The position numbers were made by a program, and so were the translations under genes. DNA of 64,000 bases, taken from Lateolabrax maculatus (lineage: Eukaryota; Chordata; Actinopteri; Acropomatiformes; Lateolabracidae). Each line of letters starts with the position of its first letter. Position 1 is the stretch's first letter. The notes under the pieces were generated by a model. That model was not told where the DNA came from and ran no database searches. It saw nothing but the letters and a program-made list of their open reading frames with translations. Below are positions 36,032 to 47,560 of the stretch, piece after piece. The stretch is taken from the NCBI GenBank assembly GCA_031216445.1, contig CM062218.1:23096001-23160000 (forward strand), written 5' to 3'.

Positions 36032-38459
36032 ATGATCAAAGCGGTGTTGTCGGTACTCTTGGTCCTGGTGGCCACGTCCTCCACCTTTGGGAAATACATC
36101 CCGAAGACTGGCAAGAGGATCCCTCAGACTCTTTCCAGAGGTCTGTGAGCGTCATGTGCACCTCCACAGCTGATTGACTGAGACTAAAGTATAGTGTGAT
36201 AAATACTGAGATAGAGCACAGTCTGTCATTGATCTTTAATGGTATCCGTGTGTGTCCAGGGTGGGGTGATCAGCTGATCTGGGCTCAGACTTACGAGGAG
36301 GCTCTCTACTGGTCCAGGTCAAGGTAAGAAATAGTTCTAACACTAATGTTAAAATGTTGGTTTAAAACATTGAACACTGAGATTCACTGAAGCCAATCTG
36401 TGTTTTAGAAACAAGCCTCTGATGGTCCTCTTTCACCTTGAGGACTGCCCACACAGCCAGGGTGAGTCTAACTAGACTAGCCTCCCGTCTGAGGTAGCCT
36501 ACTAAGTTACTCATGCAGAGAAAAGTTCTGTTGAATTAAGAGCCAAACCTGTTTGAAGAGCACGCCATCCTTTGTTTGCTCATGTGTGACGTCACTTCAC
36601 ATCCTGGTGCTGTTCTGCATCAGGCTCATGTGCTAATAGACCCTGGACGTTTACCTGTTTCTCCCGCAGCCCTGAAGAAGGTTTTCTCTGACAGCAATGA
36701 GATCCAGAAAACTCTAGATGAGGACTTCATCGTCCTTAATCTGATGGTACGTTACAGGACTTTTCAGATCAGACTACCTGGCTGAACAAAGTTTTTTAAA
36801 GTTGTGTACCACTGAATCTGAATTCAATTATATTATTGAATACAGATACAGGGATATTACATCTGATTTCGAAAACCTAATACCTTTAAAAAACCTTGTG
36901 TCATACCAATGTACATTTGTGATACCTCATAACTTATTCATTCATTTTAACAGTCAAACAACCCTCCAAATGTCATCACATTGTTATTCAAATGTTTCTA
37001 AACTGTAATTTTCAAACTAAATACCAGTGAGAAGAACTCAGACAAAAACACCATACAGAAATCTTACATGTCAAATAAAAACCAAAACTGTTCTAATGTT
37101 TTTGTTAATGTAGGATGCCATTGCTTAGAGTAATGAGTTGATTTAGGACAGGTTGAATAAGTTTTAGGGCCTTTAGAAGCACCACTGCCCTCAGATGATG
37201 TGGTTCAGACATTGATATGTTTGATGATAAAGTCTTTTTTTCTCTCACCTACAGTATGAGACTACAGACAAACACCTCTCTCCTGATGGACAGTATGTTC
37301 CAAGAATCATTTTTGTTGGTAAGAGCTATAGCTTGTAACATAATGTCTCCTCTGAACCTGTCAACACATCCCTTTCACAGATGAGGATGCTTAACTTTAA
37401 TGTGGCAAGTTGGATTTTAGTACATTGTCATCAGGGGTGAAAGTTTCAGTTTTAACACGGAGCATCTTAGCTTCAAATGTTCTAGTGGATTAAGTTTTGA
37501 CCTTTGTTACAGCATTATCAGATTAGTTTAGCGTTTCCTTTCATACCAATGCCAGGGTATTCACTATGTAAACGGCACTACTATTTAATTTACCTCCTGG
37601 GATTAATAAAGTGTTATCTTAACTGTAAATTGTTTTATGGTATGCTAATGGTATATGACCCTCAATAACTCAGTAAAGCAATGATGTTGGCTGTAAGATG
37701 CTTTGGCCTATTATAGTAACCAGTGCAGTAAGAAGTACTCAGATCCTTCACTTAAGTGAAGGTAGTAATACTGCAATATAAAAATACTGCATTTCAAGTA
37801 AAAGTCCTGAAATTGTCACTGAAGTTTTTTTTGTACATATACTAAAAGTAAAGAACAAAATCCGCCTGTGAATGTTTTACTATTATATTTACATTATTAT
37901 ATTAGTATTAATGCATTCATGTGTAAGTAAAACTTTGCTGTTGTAGTTGGTTGAGGTTATTTTAGCTATACTGTTGGGTAGTTTAATCTGTAACACTGCA
38001 TTACCATCACATGTTTGCCATGTAAAATCTTTAAAGAAAAATTTGTAAAGTAACTAGTAACAATAGCTATCAAATAAATATAGGGCAGTAAAAAGTAATT
38101 TCCCTCTGAATTGCAGTGGATTAAGTATAAAGTAGTATAAAAAAAGAATACCCCAGTTAAGTACAAGTGCCTCAAATTTGTACTTAAGTTATTTACTCAC
38201 CCAGTACCATTAATGTCTCCACAGACCCCACAATGACGGTGAGGGCCGACATCACTGGTCAGTACGCCAACCGCATGTATGCCTACGAACCAAGTGACCT
38301 CAAACTCTGTAAGTGCTGCTGCTATCACACATCTTTCCTCTGCCAGTAGTCTGTTTGTGTCCATGAAAGACAGAATGATTGAACGTAATGTTTCCTGTCT
38401 CTCCTTTAGTGATGAGCAACATGAATAAGGCCAAGAAGCTCCTGAAGTCTGAGCTGTGA
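36032..38459 (+). CDS. agr2: Anterior gradient 2 (PDI-family ER protein), complete
   Basis: AGR2 is an endoplasmic-reticulum PDI-like protein needed for mucin folding and secretory epithelia; in amphibians and fish the family also acts in mucus-cell biology and regeneration. Exons: 36032-36140, 36260-36323, 36409-36461, 36670-36746, 37255-37318, 38225-38308, 38410-38459 (TGA). They give 166 codons; human has 175. The first about 20 residues (MIKAVLSVLLVLVATSSTFG) form a signal peptide. The thioredoxin-like domain has the single-cysteine CPHS motif instead of CXXC. Other hallmarks are YETTDKHLSPDGQYVPRI and VRADITGQYANRMYAYEP. The C-terminus KSEL is an ER-retrieval variant like the KTEL of human AGR2. 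The gene converges on tspan13. In human AGR3 follows AGR2 on the side away from TSPAN13; that side here is occupied by repeats and ppp1r10. Confidence 0.96.
37721..38206. mobile_element. hAT-like MITE in agr2 intron
   Basis: It begins CAGTGCAGTAAGAAGTACTCA and ends TACTTAAG...ACCCAGTA, with loosely inverted ends and the internal phrase AAGTAAAAGTCCTG. I recognise this as a common non-autonomous hAT-type family of percomorph fish. A diverged copy is at 58488-58870. It nearly fills the intron 37319-38224. Confidence 0.65.
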
Positions 38460-38661
38460 GCACAAGGACGAGATGCTCGCTCTACTTGTGACCCTCATCC
38501 AGAGTTTGTTGTCACTACAGAGATGCCAGTAACATGCTGTCACTACAGTTTACACATGGAAAACCAAGCACTGGAAAGTTTCTTCTCTTCACCTTCACTT
38601 GAAATGTTTTCTCCTTGAATTCCCTTCCTGAGTTGTACCTTGCTATTGTTGCTGTGTTTTG

Positions 38662-38667
38662 AATAAA
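38662..38667 (+). terminator. agr2: agr2 polyadenylation signal
   Basis: AATAAA about 200 bases downstream of the agr2 stop codon. Confidence 0.75.
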
Positions 38668-40466
38668 TATGGAACTCTTCATACATATAAGATGGATAGT
38701 CTGCCTTTTGATTTGCCAACATAATGCAGGGAAGTATAAAACTTAGAGGAAGACTTGAAAAATACACATACAAAAAAAAATATATATATAAATGGAAAGC
38801 ACTCATGCTACTGCTGCTACAATTGTTACTGTTACTGTTACTATTACTATATACTTATGTAACGCAGCCTCGGTACAGAGCATGCTATTTTAAAGGAAGC
38901 ATCGGACAGCGCAGGGATCTATGTTCCTACAAGGTCACTGGTCAGCCTGCCTAACCTATTAGCTACAGTTTACTTTTGAATAAAATTGTGGTATCAGTAG
39001 CTGAACCTTCTTGAGTTGCTGAAGGGTAAGACAACATGAGAAATTTTCAAGAGGAAGCACTAGGCTGCCAGACTGGATTCTAAACTGGTTTGTCAAGGTT
39101 ATCAGAATGATAGCCGTTAACTAGTCTTGTGCTGTCCCTCAGCTTATATTAACCATTGTGCTAGTTTCTACCCTGTAAATACTGATACGTTAACATCAAC
39201 CTCCAAGTGAGAATTTCAGGGGAAGCTGCAACATAATTAACCTAGAGGAAAATAATATATGTGTAATAGAGTTCCCAAGGCTCAGACAAAGTATGAGGAT
39301 TTGGGTCAGGTTCAAGCCATTGGTAGTGTTTTGGTCCTGGGTCTTTCTCTTTCTCTGGCTGTGCCAATTGTCTGCATCCATGCATCCACGATGCCCAGTG
39401 GGAAGAGGGAAAGAGACACAGCCTGACAGGCTAGTCTGTAATGGAGGACATAATAGAAATGTAGCTTCAGGTCAGGTTTAGGTCTCAGATTTTGTAGTAG
39501 ACACCATGTAGTCCTCTCAGAGCCGTGGGTATGGGCCGGGTTCGGGTCATAGCCCGTGTCTAGACTGTAAGCGTATCAGACGCGTTTTGTACTCAAGTCT
39601 CAAGCGACAGATACGTTCTCAGTCTGATCTGTACAGCTGTCTGCTCCGGCTTTGTGCAGGCTCTCGTCTCAGCTGCGTCTCTCGGACACGGCCTTGACCT
39701 TCCCTTGTTTGTTTATTTGCGCAATTACGCACCAAAAGATAAGATAGGATAGTACTTTATCGATCACAAGGGAAAAGTAGTCTAACTGGTTAACGGCAAG
39801 TATCATAAATATAAATGTAAAGTAGTCAAAAATGTATACAGGTTAGTGATCCAGTGAATGGTGAAGGTGCAAATTCCAATATACAATGTCCAACTATAAC
39901 AGGTTACTATAACAGTAAGGATCATGGATGAGAAGTGACATGGTTACATTATGTACAGTATCACATTTGGAGTACAGGTAAATGTTAGGGTTAATTTACA
40001 TATAATGTGCCTTTATTGCACATTGGACCCATAGTGTCCCATAAATCAGAGAGTAATGATTGTAATCCAGAGACAGTAATAGTAATTCAGAGAGCAAGAA
40101 GAAGATTTAAATGAACAGAGCTGAAGTGGAGGCTGGAGCTGCCTCAGCACCCCCATGCAACGGCTGTCTGAGGTAGATGATAAGAAAGGATTTCCTGTGG
40201 TGCATTATGGTGATATCAGTCTGCTGCTGACATCACCAGCACATCGAGGAGACTCCCTCATCTTGCCAGAGTTGAGCTTCAGATGGTCCATTGCACGCCA
40301 CTCGGCAGTCCAAGGCCTCATTGTACTCAGCCTCGTTCCTCTTGCTGGTACAGCCCACAGTTGCAGTCAGAGAACTTCTGCAGATGACAGGACGTAGAGT
40401 TCTATGTGACATCCGAGGTGTAGAGGGTGAACAGAAAGGGTGACAAGACCCTTCCCTTTGGGCCCC

Positions 40467-40767
40467 TGTGACGACCTGTATGGACTCCTGATTCCACTTC
40501 CTGTTTTATTTCATTGTCATTTCCTGCCCTCTTGCTTTCCAATTTGTTTTACTTCCTGCCACTTATTGAGTTTCCCGCCAGTTTTGATTCCACACCTGTG
40601 TTCCATTATCTCATTAGTTCTCGCACCATTTTTTTCCCTTGCTTTTCCACCCAATTTGCCAGATTGTCTTAGTTCTCTTGCCAGACTAGCTCTCAACCAT
40701 TCTTTGTCAAGCCAGTTTGTTTTCTCCTCCTGAACCTCGTGAGCCTCTTTGGAGTGCCTTTTGTTTA
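40467..40767 (+). mobile_element. Possible Gypsy LTR fragment
   Basis: It starts TGTGACGACC, is rich in TTCCTG and CTTGCC pyrimidine phrases typical of fish LTRs, and ends TGCCTTTTGTTTA, where a LINE tail is inserted. The same TGCCTTTTGTTTA recurs at about 45105, downstream of the integrase remnant, consistent with 5' and 3' LTR pieces of one element. The link is tentative. Confidence 0.4.
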
Positions 40768-40926
40768 AGTCAAGTCAAGTCAATTTTATTTGTATAGCGC
40801 CAAATCATAACAAAAGTTATCTCAAGACGCTTTCACATAGAGTAGGTCTAGACCATACTCTTTAAAATATTATTTACAGAGACCCAACAGTTCCCACCAT
40901 GAGCAAGCACTTGGCGACAGTGGCGA
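40768..40926 (-). mobile_element. Very short 5'-truncated LINE 3' tail
   Basis: It begins AGTCAAGTCAAGTCAATTTT and breaks off after GACAGTGGCGA. Only about 160 bases of the family tail are present, the shortest of the five copies. Confidence 0.85.
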
Positions 40927-40941
40927 GTAAGGTAAGTAAGG

Positions 40942-41434
40942 TGACAGAGTTTATTCTACACGACAAGGTAACAGAGTCCAGAGCAGGCAGGTGACAAAAA
41001 CGGGTAACCGGGCAAACAGATAAGTCCAAAACAGGCAGGTGAATAATCTGGTAGCAGGGTGGCTAGAACCGACACAAAAACATGGACACAAGAACGAAGA
41101 AACGAAGGAACCAGAACCAGGAAACCAGACATGGAAACAAGACAGACAGACACACACACACACACACACACAAGGATTTGAAACCCGACAAGGAAAGTGA
41201 ACTTGTATATCTAGATGGCTGATGACTGAGTAGAGACAGGTGAAAGGAGTGAGGCCGATGAGGAGGGAGTGGCTGAGAGAAGAGTGGAGACAGGTGTGTA
41301 GATGGGTGGGGCAATCAGGTGATGGGGAAGGAAGGAAAGTCAGAGGGCATCTAGTGGAAGGTGAGGGAATGGCAGATGAGGGGAACAAAGCAAGAGTCCA
41401 GGCAGTGAGCAGAAGTGACAAACAGATCATGACA
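40942..41434 (-). mobile_element. Solo-LTR-like element
   Basis: On the - strand it starts TGTCATGATC and ends CTCTGTCA, with AATAAA near its 3' end (+ strand 40950-40955) and a CA microsatellite (41150-41172). TG...CA ends plus an internal poly(A) signal fit an LTR. No clean target duplication is seen. 47055-47560 has a similar architecture. Confidence 0.5.
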
Positions 41435-42043
41435 ACTTCTCTGTGGACTTTGTTACCGGCCTCCCTGTCTCTAAAAGGTAACACAGCTATCCTCTCAGTT
41501 ATTGACCGGTTTTCCAAGATGGCTCACTTCATTCCTCTGTCCAAATTGCCCTTTGCCAGAGGTTCCCATTGTCTAACGTGTTCCGGCTCCATGGTCTTCC
41601 CCAGTCCAATGGACAGACACAAAGATACAACCAGGAGATGGAGACTGGACTACGCTGCCTTGGCTCTCAGAGCCCAACTACATGGAGTAAGCAACTGTTA
41701 TGGGTTGAGTATGCACATAAATCTCTATCCGTTTCTGCCACAGGTTTATCACCCTTCCAGTGTGTATACGGCTACCAGCCCCCGCTCTTCCCTGAATTGG
41801 AGGGAGAGGTGTCTGTTCCCTTGGCCTAGGCCCTGGTCCGCAAGTGTCACCTCACATGGAGGAAGGCTTGGGCAGCCCTGCTTTGGACGTCTGAGCAGTA
41901 CCAGAAGCGTGCCAATCTGCACCAGACACCTGCACCCCATTATCGTCCCTGTCAAAGGGTTTGGCTGCCACCAAAGACCTGCCCCTCCCTGTGGAGTCAC
42001 ACAAATTGGCTCCTAGATTCCTTGGACCCTTCGCCATCTCCAA
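41435..42043 (+). pseudogene. Gypsy integrase remnant, 5' part
   Basis: Translation in shifting frames gives SVDFVTGLPVS, VIDRFSKMAHFIPL, FRLHGLP, PQSNGQTQRYNQEME and GLSPFQCVYGYQPPLFP, all hallmarks of the Ty3/Gypsy integrase core. About 38 codons between HGLP and PQSNGQT, which would carry the second catalytic aspartate, are deleted, and the catalytic E of GQTER is Q. At least two frameshifts follow. It is interrupted at 42044 by a LINE, and the integrase C-terminal part resumes near 44996. Confidence 0.8.
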
Positions 42044-44995
42044 GGTCAAGTCAATTTTATTTGTATAGCGTCAAATCATAACAAAAGTTATCTCAAGGCG
42101 CTTTTCACAGAGAGTAGGTCTAGACCATACTCTTTAAAATATTATTTACAGAGACCCAACAGTTCCCACCATGTGCAAGCACTTAGTGACAGTGACAAGG
42201 AAAAACTCCATTTTAACAGTTAGAAACCTCAAGCAGAACCAGGCTCTGGGTGGGCGGCCATCTGCATCAACCGAATTGGGTTGAAAGGGGAGGAGAGGGG
42301 GGGAGAGGGGAGACAGAGCAGGAGGACAAACAACAAATCAAACTAATAATAATAACAACTGCAGCAGTGAGTGTGGAGCAGGAACATGGGGGCAGTAGAC
42401 GGCCGGCATTCACAGATCCAGAATCTACAGCTCCAGAGGCGAAAATACCTGCAGAACGCGAGAAGGCGAAAAAGTACAGAAAGCACAGGAACTATCGGGA
42501 AGAAGCGGAGTTAGTAACGTGTATTAGTGGGATAGGAATGCGTACGGTTAGAGAGGGAAAGGAGGAGAGAGAAGCTCAGTGCATCATGGGAAATCCCCCG
42601 GCAGTCTAAGCCTATAGCAGCATAACTAAGGGATGGTTCAGGACTCACCTGAGCCAGTCCTAACTATAAGCTTTTTCAAAAAGGAACGTTTTTAGCATTC
42701 TCTTAAACGAAGAGACAGTATCTGCCTCCCGAACCTAAACTGAGCTGGTTCCACAGAAGAGGAGCTTAACTAAAGGCTCTGGCTCCCATTCTACTTTTAG
42801 AGACTTTAGGTACCACATGTAACCCTGCGTTCTGTGAGCGTAGTGCTCTAGTGGGGTAATACGGTACTATCAGCTCTTTAAAATATGATGGTGCCTGACC
42901 AATAAGAGCTTTGTAAGTGAGGAGGAGGATTTTAAATTGTATTCTAGATTTTACAGGGAGCCAGTGCAGAGAAGATAATATTGGAGAAATATGTTCTCCT
43001 TTGCTAGTTCCTGTCAGTACATGTGCAGCCGCATTCTGGATCAGCTGGAGAGTCTTTAGAGACTTATCGGGGCAGCCTGATAATAAGGAATTACAATAAT
43101 CCAACCTAGAAGTAGCAAATGCATGGACTAGTTTTTCTGCATCTTTTTGAGAAAGGATATGCCTGATTTTCATAATGTTACGTAAGTGGAAGAAGGCAGT
43201 CCTTGAAGTCTGTATATATGGGTATTAAAGAACATGTCCTGATCAAAAGTTACTCCTAGATTCCTTACAGTGGTGCTAGAGGCCAGGGCAATGCCATCTA
43301 TGATAACTATATCTATAGATAGTGCGTCTCACAGGTGTTTAGGACCCAGAACAATAACTTCAGTTTTGTCTGAGTTTAGCAGCAGAAAATTGCAGGTCAT
43401 CCAGTCTTTTATGTCCTTAATACATGCCTGAAGCTGGGCTAACTTACCGGTTTCATCTGGCTTTAATGATAAGTATAATTCAGTATCATCTGCATAGCAG
43501 TGAAAGTTTATGGAGTGTTTCCTAATAATATTGCTTAAAGGAAGCATATACAAGGTGAATAAAAGTGGTCCAAGCACCGAACCTTGTGGAAATCCACAAG
43601 GTTCGTGTAACTTCCGTGTGCACCGAGGATTCATCATTTACATGGACAAATTGAAATCTATCTGATAAATACAACTGAAACCAGCTTAGTGCGGGTCCTT
43701 TCAAGCCAATCAAATGCTCCAGTCTCTGTAATAGGATAGGATGGTCAATGGTATCGAAAGCGGCACTATAAGCTATAACAGAACAAGTACAGAAACAAAT
43801 AATTTGTCTGATGCATTCAAAAGGTCATTTGTTTCTTTCACCAGTGCTGTGTCTGTGCTATGATGCTCCTTAAATCCTGACTGAAAATCATCATTTAAAC
43901 TACTGCTGTTTAGAAAGTCACATAACTGATTAACAACCGCTTTCTCAAGGATTTTGGAGAGAAAGGGAAGATTAGATATAGGTCTATAATTGGCTAAAAT
44001 CCCTAGATCAAGCGTAGGCTTTTTAAGAAGAGGTTTAATTACAGTTACTTTGAAGGACTGTGGTACATAGCCTGTTAATAAAGACATAGACACAGATTGA
44101 TCATGTCTAGTGAAGAAGTGCTAACTAAGGGTAAACCTTCTTTTAAGCAGCCTAGTTGTGGTGGGGTCTAAGAGGCAGGTTGTTGGTGTGATGGAAATCT
44201 TAGAGCTGGTTCACTCTAACAAGAAGTTTCAGGAGACCGGGATGTCTTACACAGGAATATATATTGAAGCTCAATCGAGGAGAAAAGGGAAACACCACAT
44301 GTGAATCACAGCGTACTGCTACCCAAGTCTGAAGATGGTGTCCTGAAGCTCAGTATTTAACCCTCCCCAGAAATGATAAGTTCCACTATATCCAAATAGG
44401 GTTATTCCTAACTCAGCCTGTCATGTGTGATGACTCTATTGGATATCAGATCCAAACAAGGACAGACGTCAACCATTGCTGTCCTAGCAACAGCATAGCC
44501 TCTCTACGGTCTCTTTTATCCAGCGTAAACAACCAGGCGCCAGCCTGTTGTGTCTAAACCTGAAAACAGAAGATATCTAGCAGACCTTGGTCTACCAGAT
44601 GCCAGAGCCAACTCAGCCTTGTCTGGCACACAGAATGAGACAGGCAAACAGAGGCAGGCAGTTGACCTGTCCTGTGAAGCCCTGTCTTAAGTTACCGTTA
44701 ACCTACAAGAAGGAAGTTTAACATGCAGGTTCCTCTGGCATCATGGAGGGCCTTCCTGTATATTCTAAGACTATCTTGCCATCTAAATGAGATTCCTCCA
44801 GTTTGGTGGAACGCCATTTCTTTTCTAGTTTTCGCGATGTTTCGTTTAATTTGTGGGTTAAGGAGTTATACCATGGAGCTAACCTCTTTTGTTTTATTCT
44901 TCTTTTTGATAGGGGCAATAGAATTGAGAGTCGTTCGCAGCGAGCCTGCAGCACTATCAACCAGATGATCAATTTGAGAGGGACTAAAGGTAGCA
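42044..44995 (-). mobile_element. L2/CR1-type LINE with degraded reverse transcriptase
   Basis: Reading on the - strand from about 44990: an inter-domain segment with APWYNSLTHKL and RKLEKKWRSTKLEE; then reverse transcriptase pieces with NYRPISNLPFLSKILEK (near 44000), GPALSWFQLYLSDR, FPQGSVLGPLLFTLYM, the CYADDTELYLS active-site box (near 43490), LLNSDKTEVIVLGPK, and the C-terminal HAFATSRLDYCNSLLSG (near 43120). Several frameshifts make it inactive. The 3'UTR runs 42660-42044 and ends in a (TTGAC)-type tail. An LTR-like element (44181-44724) is inserted in it. It is the longest of five copies and sits inside the Gypsy integrase. Confidence 0.85.
44181..44724 (+). mobile_element. Solo LTR-like insertion inside the LINE
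   Basis: The unit starts TGTTGG and ends TTTAACAT, and is flanked on both sides by GCAGGT (44175-44180 and 44725-44730). The LINE reading resumes across the pair, which supports a target duplication. A related copy lies at 45563-45875 in the same orientation. No internal coding region is linked to it. Confidence 0.65.
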
Positions 44996-45291
44996 TAGAA
45001 GTGGTCAGTCCTGCTGCTGTCCACCTCCGCCTTCCCCGGACCATGAGAATCCACCCCACCTTTCATGTGTCCAGGATCAAGCCTGCCAGGGAGAGTTCGT
45101 TGGTGCCTTTTGTTTAGTCATTTTCTCCACTTTCTCTTTGGAGTTGCCTTTTTTGTTGTCAGTATTTTTTCTACACTGACTGCATGTTTGTTTTGTGCAT
45201 TGGGGATTCCTAATAAACTTTTATTTTTGGACTTTGATTCCTTGTCTGTGTGATTCTGCTATTGAGTCTTCCTCTGCCTGATCATCACAGC
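44996..45291 (+). pseudogene. Gypsy integrase C-terminus and 3' LTR remnant
   Basis: VVSPAAVHLRLPRTMRIHPT followed by FHVSRIKP is the integrase C-terminal segment that continues the reading broken at 42043. After it comes non-coding sequence with a poly(A) signal (AATAAA near 45212) ending ATCATCACA, consistent with the R-U5 part of an LTR. Confidence 0.7.
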
Positions 45292-45299
45292 CCCCCTGT

Positions 45300-45556
45300 T
45301 GCTTGCATTTTAATGTCCGCAAGTTCTTTATTAACTGGGATATGACCACGATTGCACCATTTGTCTTTAACGAGAATAGCAATTCCCCCATGTTTCCTGT
45401 TGCCACTCTCTCTGTAATTCCTGTCCTACCATACAGCCCGGAAGCCGCTGACTGACACACTGGAGTCAGGGATGTCCACATGTACATCATACTCCCTCTG
45501 ACTCCTCGCCAAGGCTGCTAGCTTGTCCATCTTGTTAGCCAGCGATCCTACATTTC
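45300..45556 (-). pseudogene. LINE endonuclease-domain fragment
   Basis: - strand translation gives NVGSLANKMDKLAAL, SVSVSGFRAVWYDRN and KHGGIAILVKDKWCN, matching the apurinic endonuclease domain of Rex/L2-type fish LINEs with an internal deletion. It is a different piece from the reverse transcriptase at 42.0-45.0 kb. Confidence 0.6.
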
Positions 45557-45562
45557 CTATGG

Positions 45563-45875
45563 TGTTGGAGGGGGGAAAGGAAATCTTAGAGCTGATCCAC
45601 TCCAACAAGTTTCAGGAGACCTGGATGTCTTACACAGGAATATTTATTGAAGCTCGATCGAGGAGAAAAGGGAAACACCATGTGTGAATCACAGCGCACT
45701 GCTACTCAATTCTGAAGATGGTGTCCTGAAGCTCAGTATTTAATCTTCTCCAGAACTGCCATGTTCCACTATATTCAAATGGGGTTATTTCTAACTCAGC
45801 CTGTCATGTGTGATGACAAGGAAAGACCTTGTCATCACACATGACATGACATTAACCTACAACAGCGAAGTTTAA
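45563..45875 (+). mobile_element. Second LTR-like copy with internal hairpin
   Basis: It is collinear with 44181-44440 from the GGAAATCTTAGAGCTG block to CAGCCTGTCATGTGTGATGA. The next about 250 bases of the first copy are replaced by an inverted duplicate that forms a perfect hairpin (45802-45846). The end block GAAGTTTAACAT then matches again. Confidence 0.7.
45802..45846. repeat. Perfect 20-bp inverted repeat
   Basis: Arms 45802-45821 and 45827-45846 are exact reverse complements around the 5-base loop AAAGA. The left arm is family sequence; the right arm is its inverted copy. Confidence 0.92.
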
Positions 45876-47054
45876 CATACAAGAAGAAAATTCCTTCACA
45901 GAGGGCAGATACAGTTTGTATGTCCCTTTGTTCACCCGTTGTTTCCTACATCCCCTGTCTCCCCCCTCCACAACTCCTTAACGATTTCAGTTCAACAACA
46001 GACCCCTGTTGTAAATGGTGTCCCGACAGCAGACCCATAATCTAAACATGCCTCAGTGACATGTTGACATGCTATGTCAGCTCCTTGTATGACCAGGTCC
46101 CGTTCACACCAGGGTTTTTGCAGATGCGTCTCCAGCTTTGTTTGGATGTGACTGTGGTGACCAGAGCACACTAAAGGGATCCGGTCCAGAGGGGCCTTGC
46201 CTCCATTCGAGATCCGCCCCTGCTTACTGAGGGCACAAAAGTTCCCTGTCCACAGTTTGCTCAAATACAGTGCATTCTGGGAAGTATGCCAAATAGCAAT
46301 AACAATACATTCCTTGTTCATCTGTTACAGGATCAGTTTAGTAAATGCTTGGCAGGAATCATGACAATTCATAGTCATGATCATCATTTAAGACGATAAC
46401 GATCTGGTTTATATGGACTGACATATCTTTAGAAGCTGTGTTAAGTAGTGAAAATGAGCTTCATTCATATGAGTTGGGGAAAAGTCTATGCATGGAGCAT
46501 GTTGTGTTGTACTGTGTGGTGTGGGTCCACACTGCCAGCACTGAAAGCTTTTTCCTGTTTCTGGGTTACTGAAGCTAAACTTAGACAATTGTGCTGTGTA
46601 ACGATCTTCACAAAGCAACAAGACCGTGGCACAAGTTGGTTGGTAAGGACTTCAACCACAGCCTCTTTTCTGTGGGAATCACATGAGGCCAGTCTGTTAA
46701 TGGCCATGCTTACGCCTTCAGTTCAGTACAAAATTAGCCTCTACAACCTCTGCACATAAGTTTCATTTTATAATTGAGTTATTAGATAATGATCTTGTTC
46801 CTGAGGCTTTCATGGTTTTTCAATAAGCCTTTTACGAGTAAGTGTGAGTCACAGCTGAGATGATGACTGCTCAGTAACCAATGATTCAGTCAGTGATGGT
46901 GATTGAGTACTGTCAGTTCAGTTTAAAGATAAAAATTTGTTGGTACATGTACTGAAAACAGAGCAGTTGGTTGACCACATGACTCTCAATAAGTTCCCTC
47001 ATACATTTACATCAGGTTTCCATGCCAAGGTGGAAGAAGCACTCAGATCCTTCA

Positions 47055-47560
47055 CTACAGGGGAAGGACCCAAACACAGACGACTGAGGCAGAGCTGTTG
47101 CAGGTCAATGATTTAAGTAACAAAAATGGAGGTACAGAGGTTTACAGAGTAATGAGGCAGGCAAGGGTCAAAACTGGGAAGGCAGTCCGAAACAGGCAAA
47201 CAGATCAGGTAAGAGATCAAAAGTCAAGATCATGCAGAGGTTAAAACAGGCAGGTAACAGGTTTCAGATAAACAGAATACAGGGGGTAGAAAGAAACAGC
47301 ATGAAGCACGGACCAACTTTAACAATCTGGCAGGGAAACAATGGGGCTTGGCTGATATATATGTGGGTGATGAGATGAGCAGAGAAGGCCAGACAACTGA
47401 AGAGCAGATGAGGGAAGTGGGAACAGGTATGTAGATGGGGTTGGGACAGTCAGGTGATGGGGATAGAAGGGAAAGTCTGAGGACACCTGGTGGATAGCTT
47501 GAGGATTGCAGGTCAGGGGAGAGTACATGGCCAGGGAGAAGCGAGCAGGGGCTGGACCAA
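47055..47560 (-). mobile_element. LTR-like element
   Basis: On the - strand it shows the same pyrimidine-rich architecture as 40942-41434, with CATCACCTGACTGTCCC and GTGTTTGGGTCC blocks typical of fish Gypsy LTRs. A hAT-like MITE end (GAAGCACTCAGATCC) abuts it at 47032-47055. The boundaries are approximate. Confidence 0.45.

Noticed and set aside
40951..41517. 188-codon and overlapping frames on the - strand
   Set aside because: They lie in an LTR-like repeat and a CA microsatellite; the CVCVCVC run is the microsatellite read through.
41240..42016. 258-codon frame on the + strand taken as one gene
   Set aside because: It mixes LTR-like sequence with out-of-frame Gypsy integrase. The true integrase similarity shifts frame inside it, so I annotated it as a remnant.
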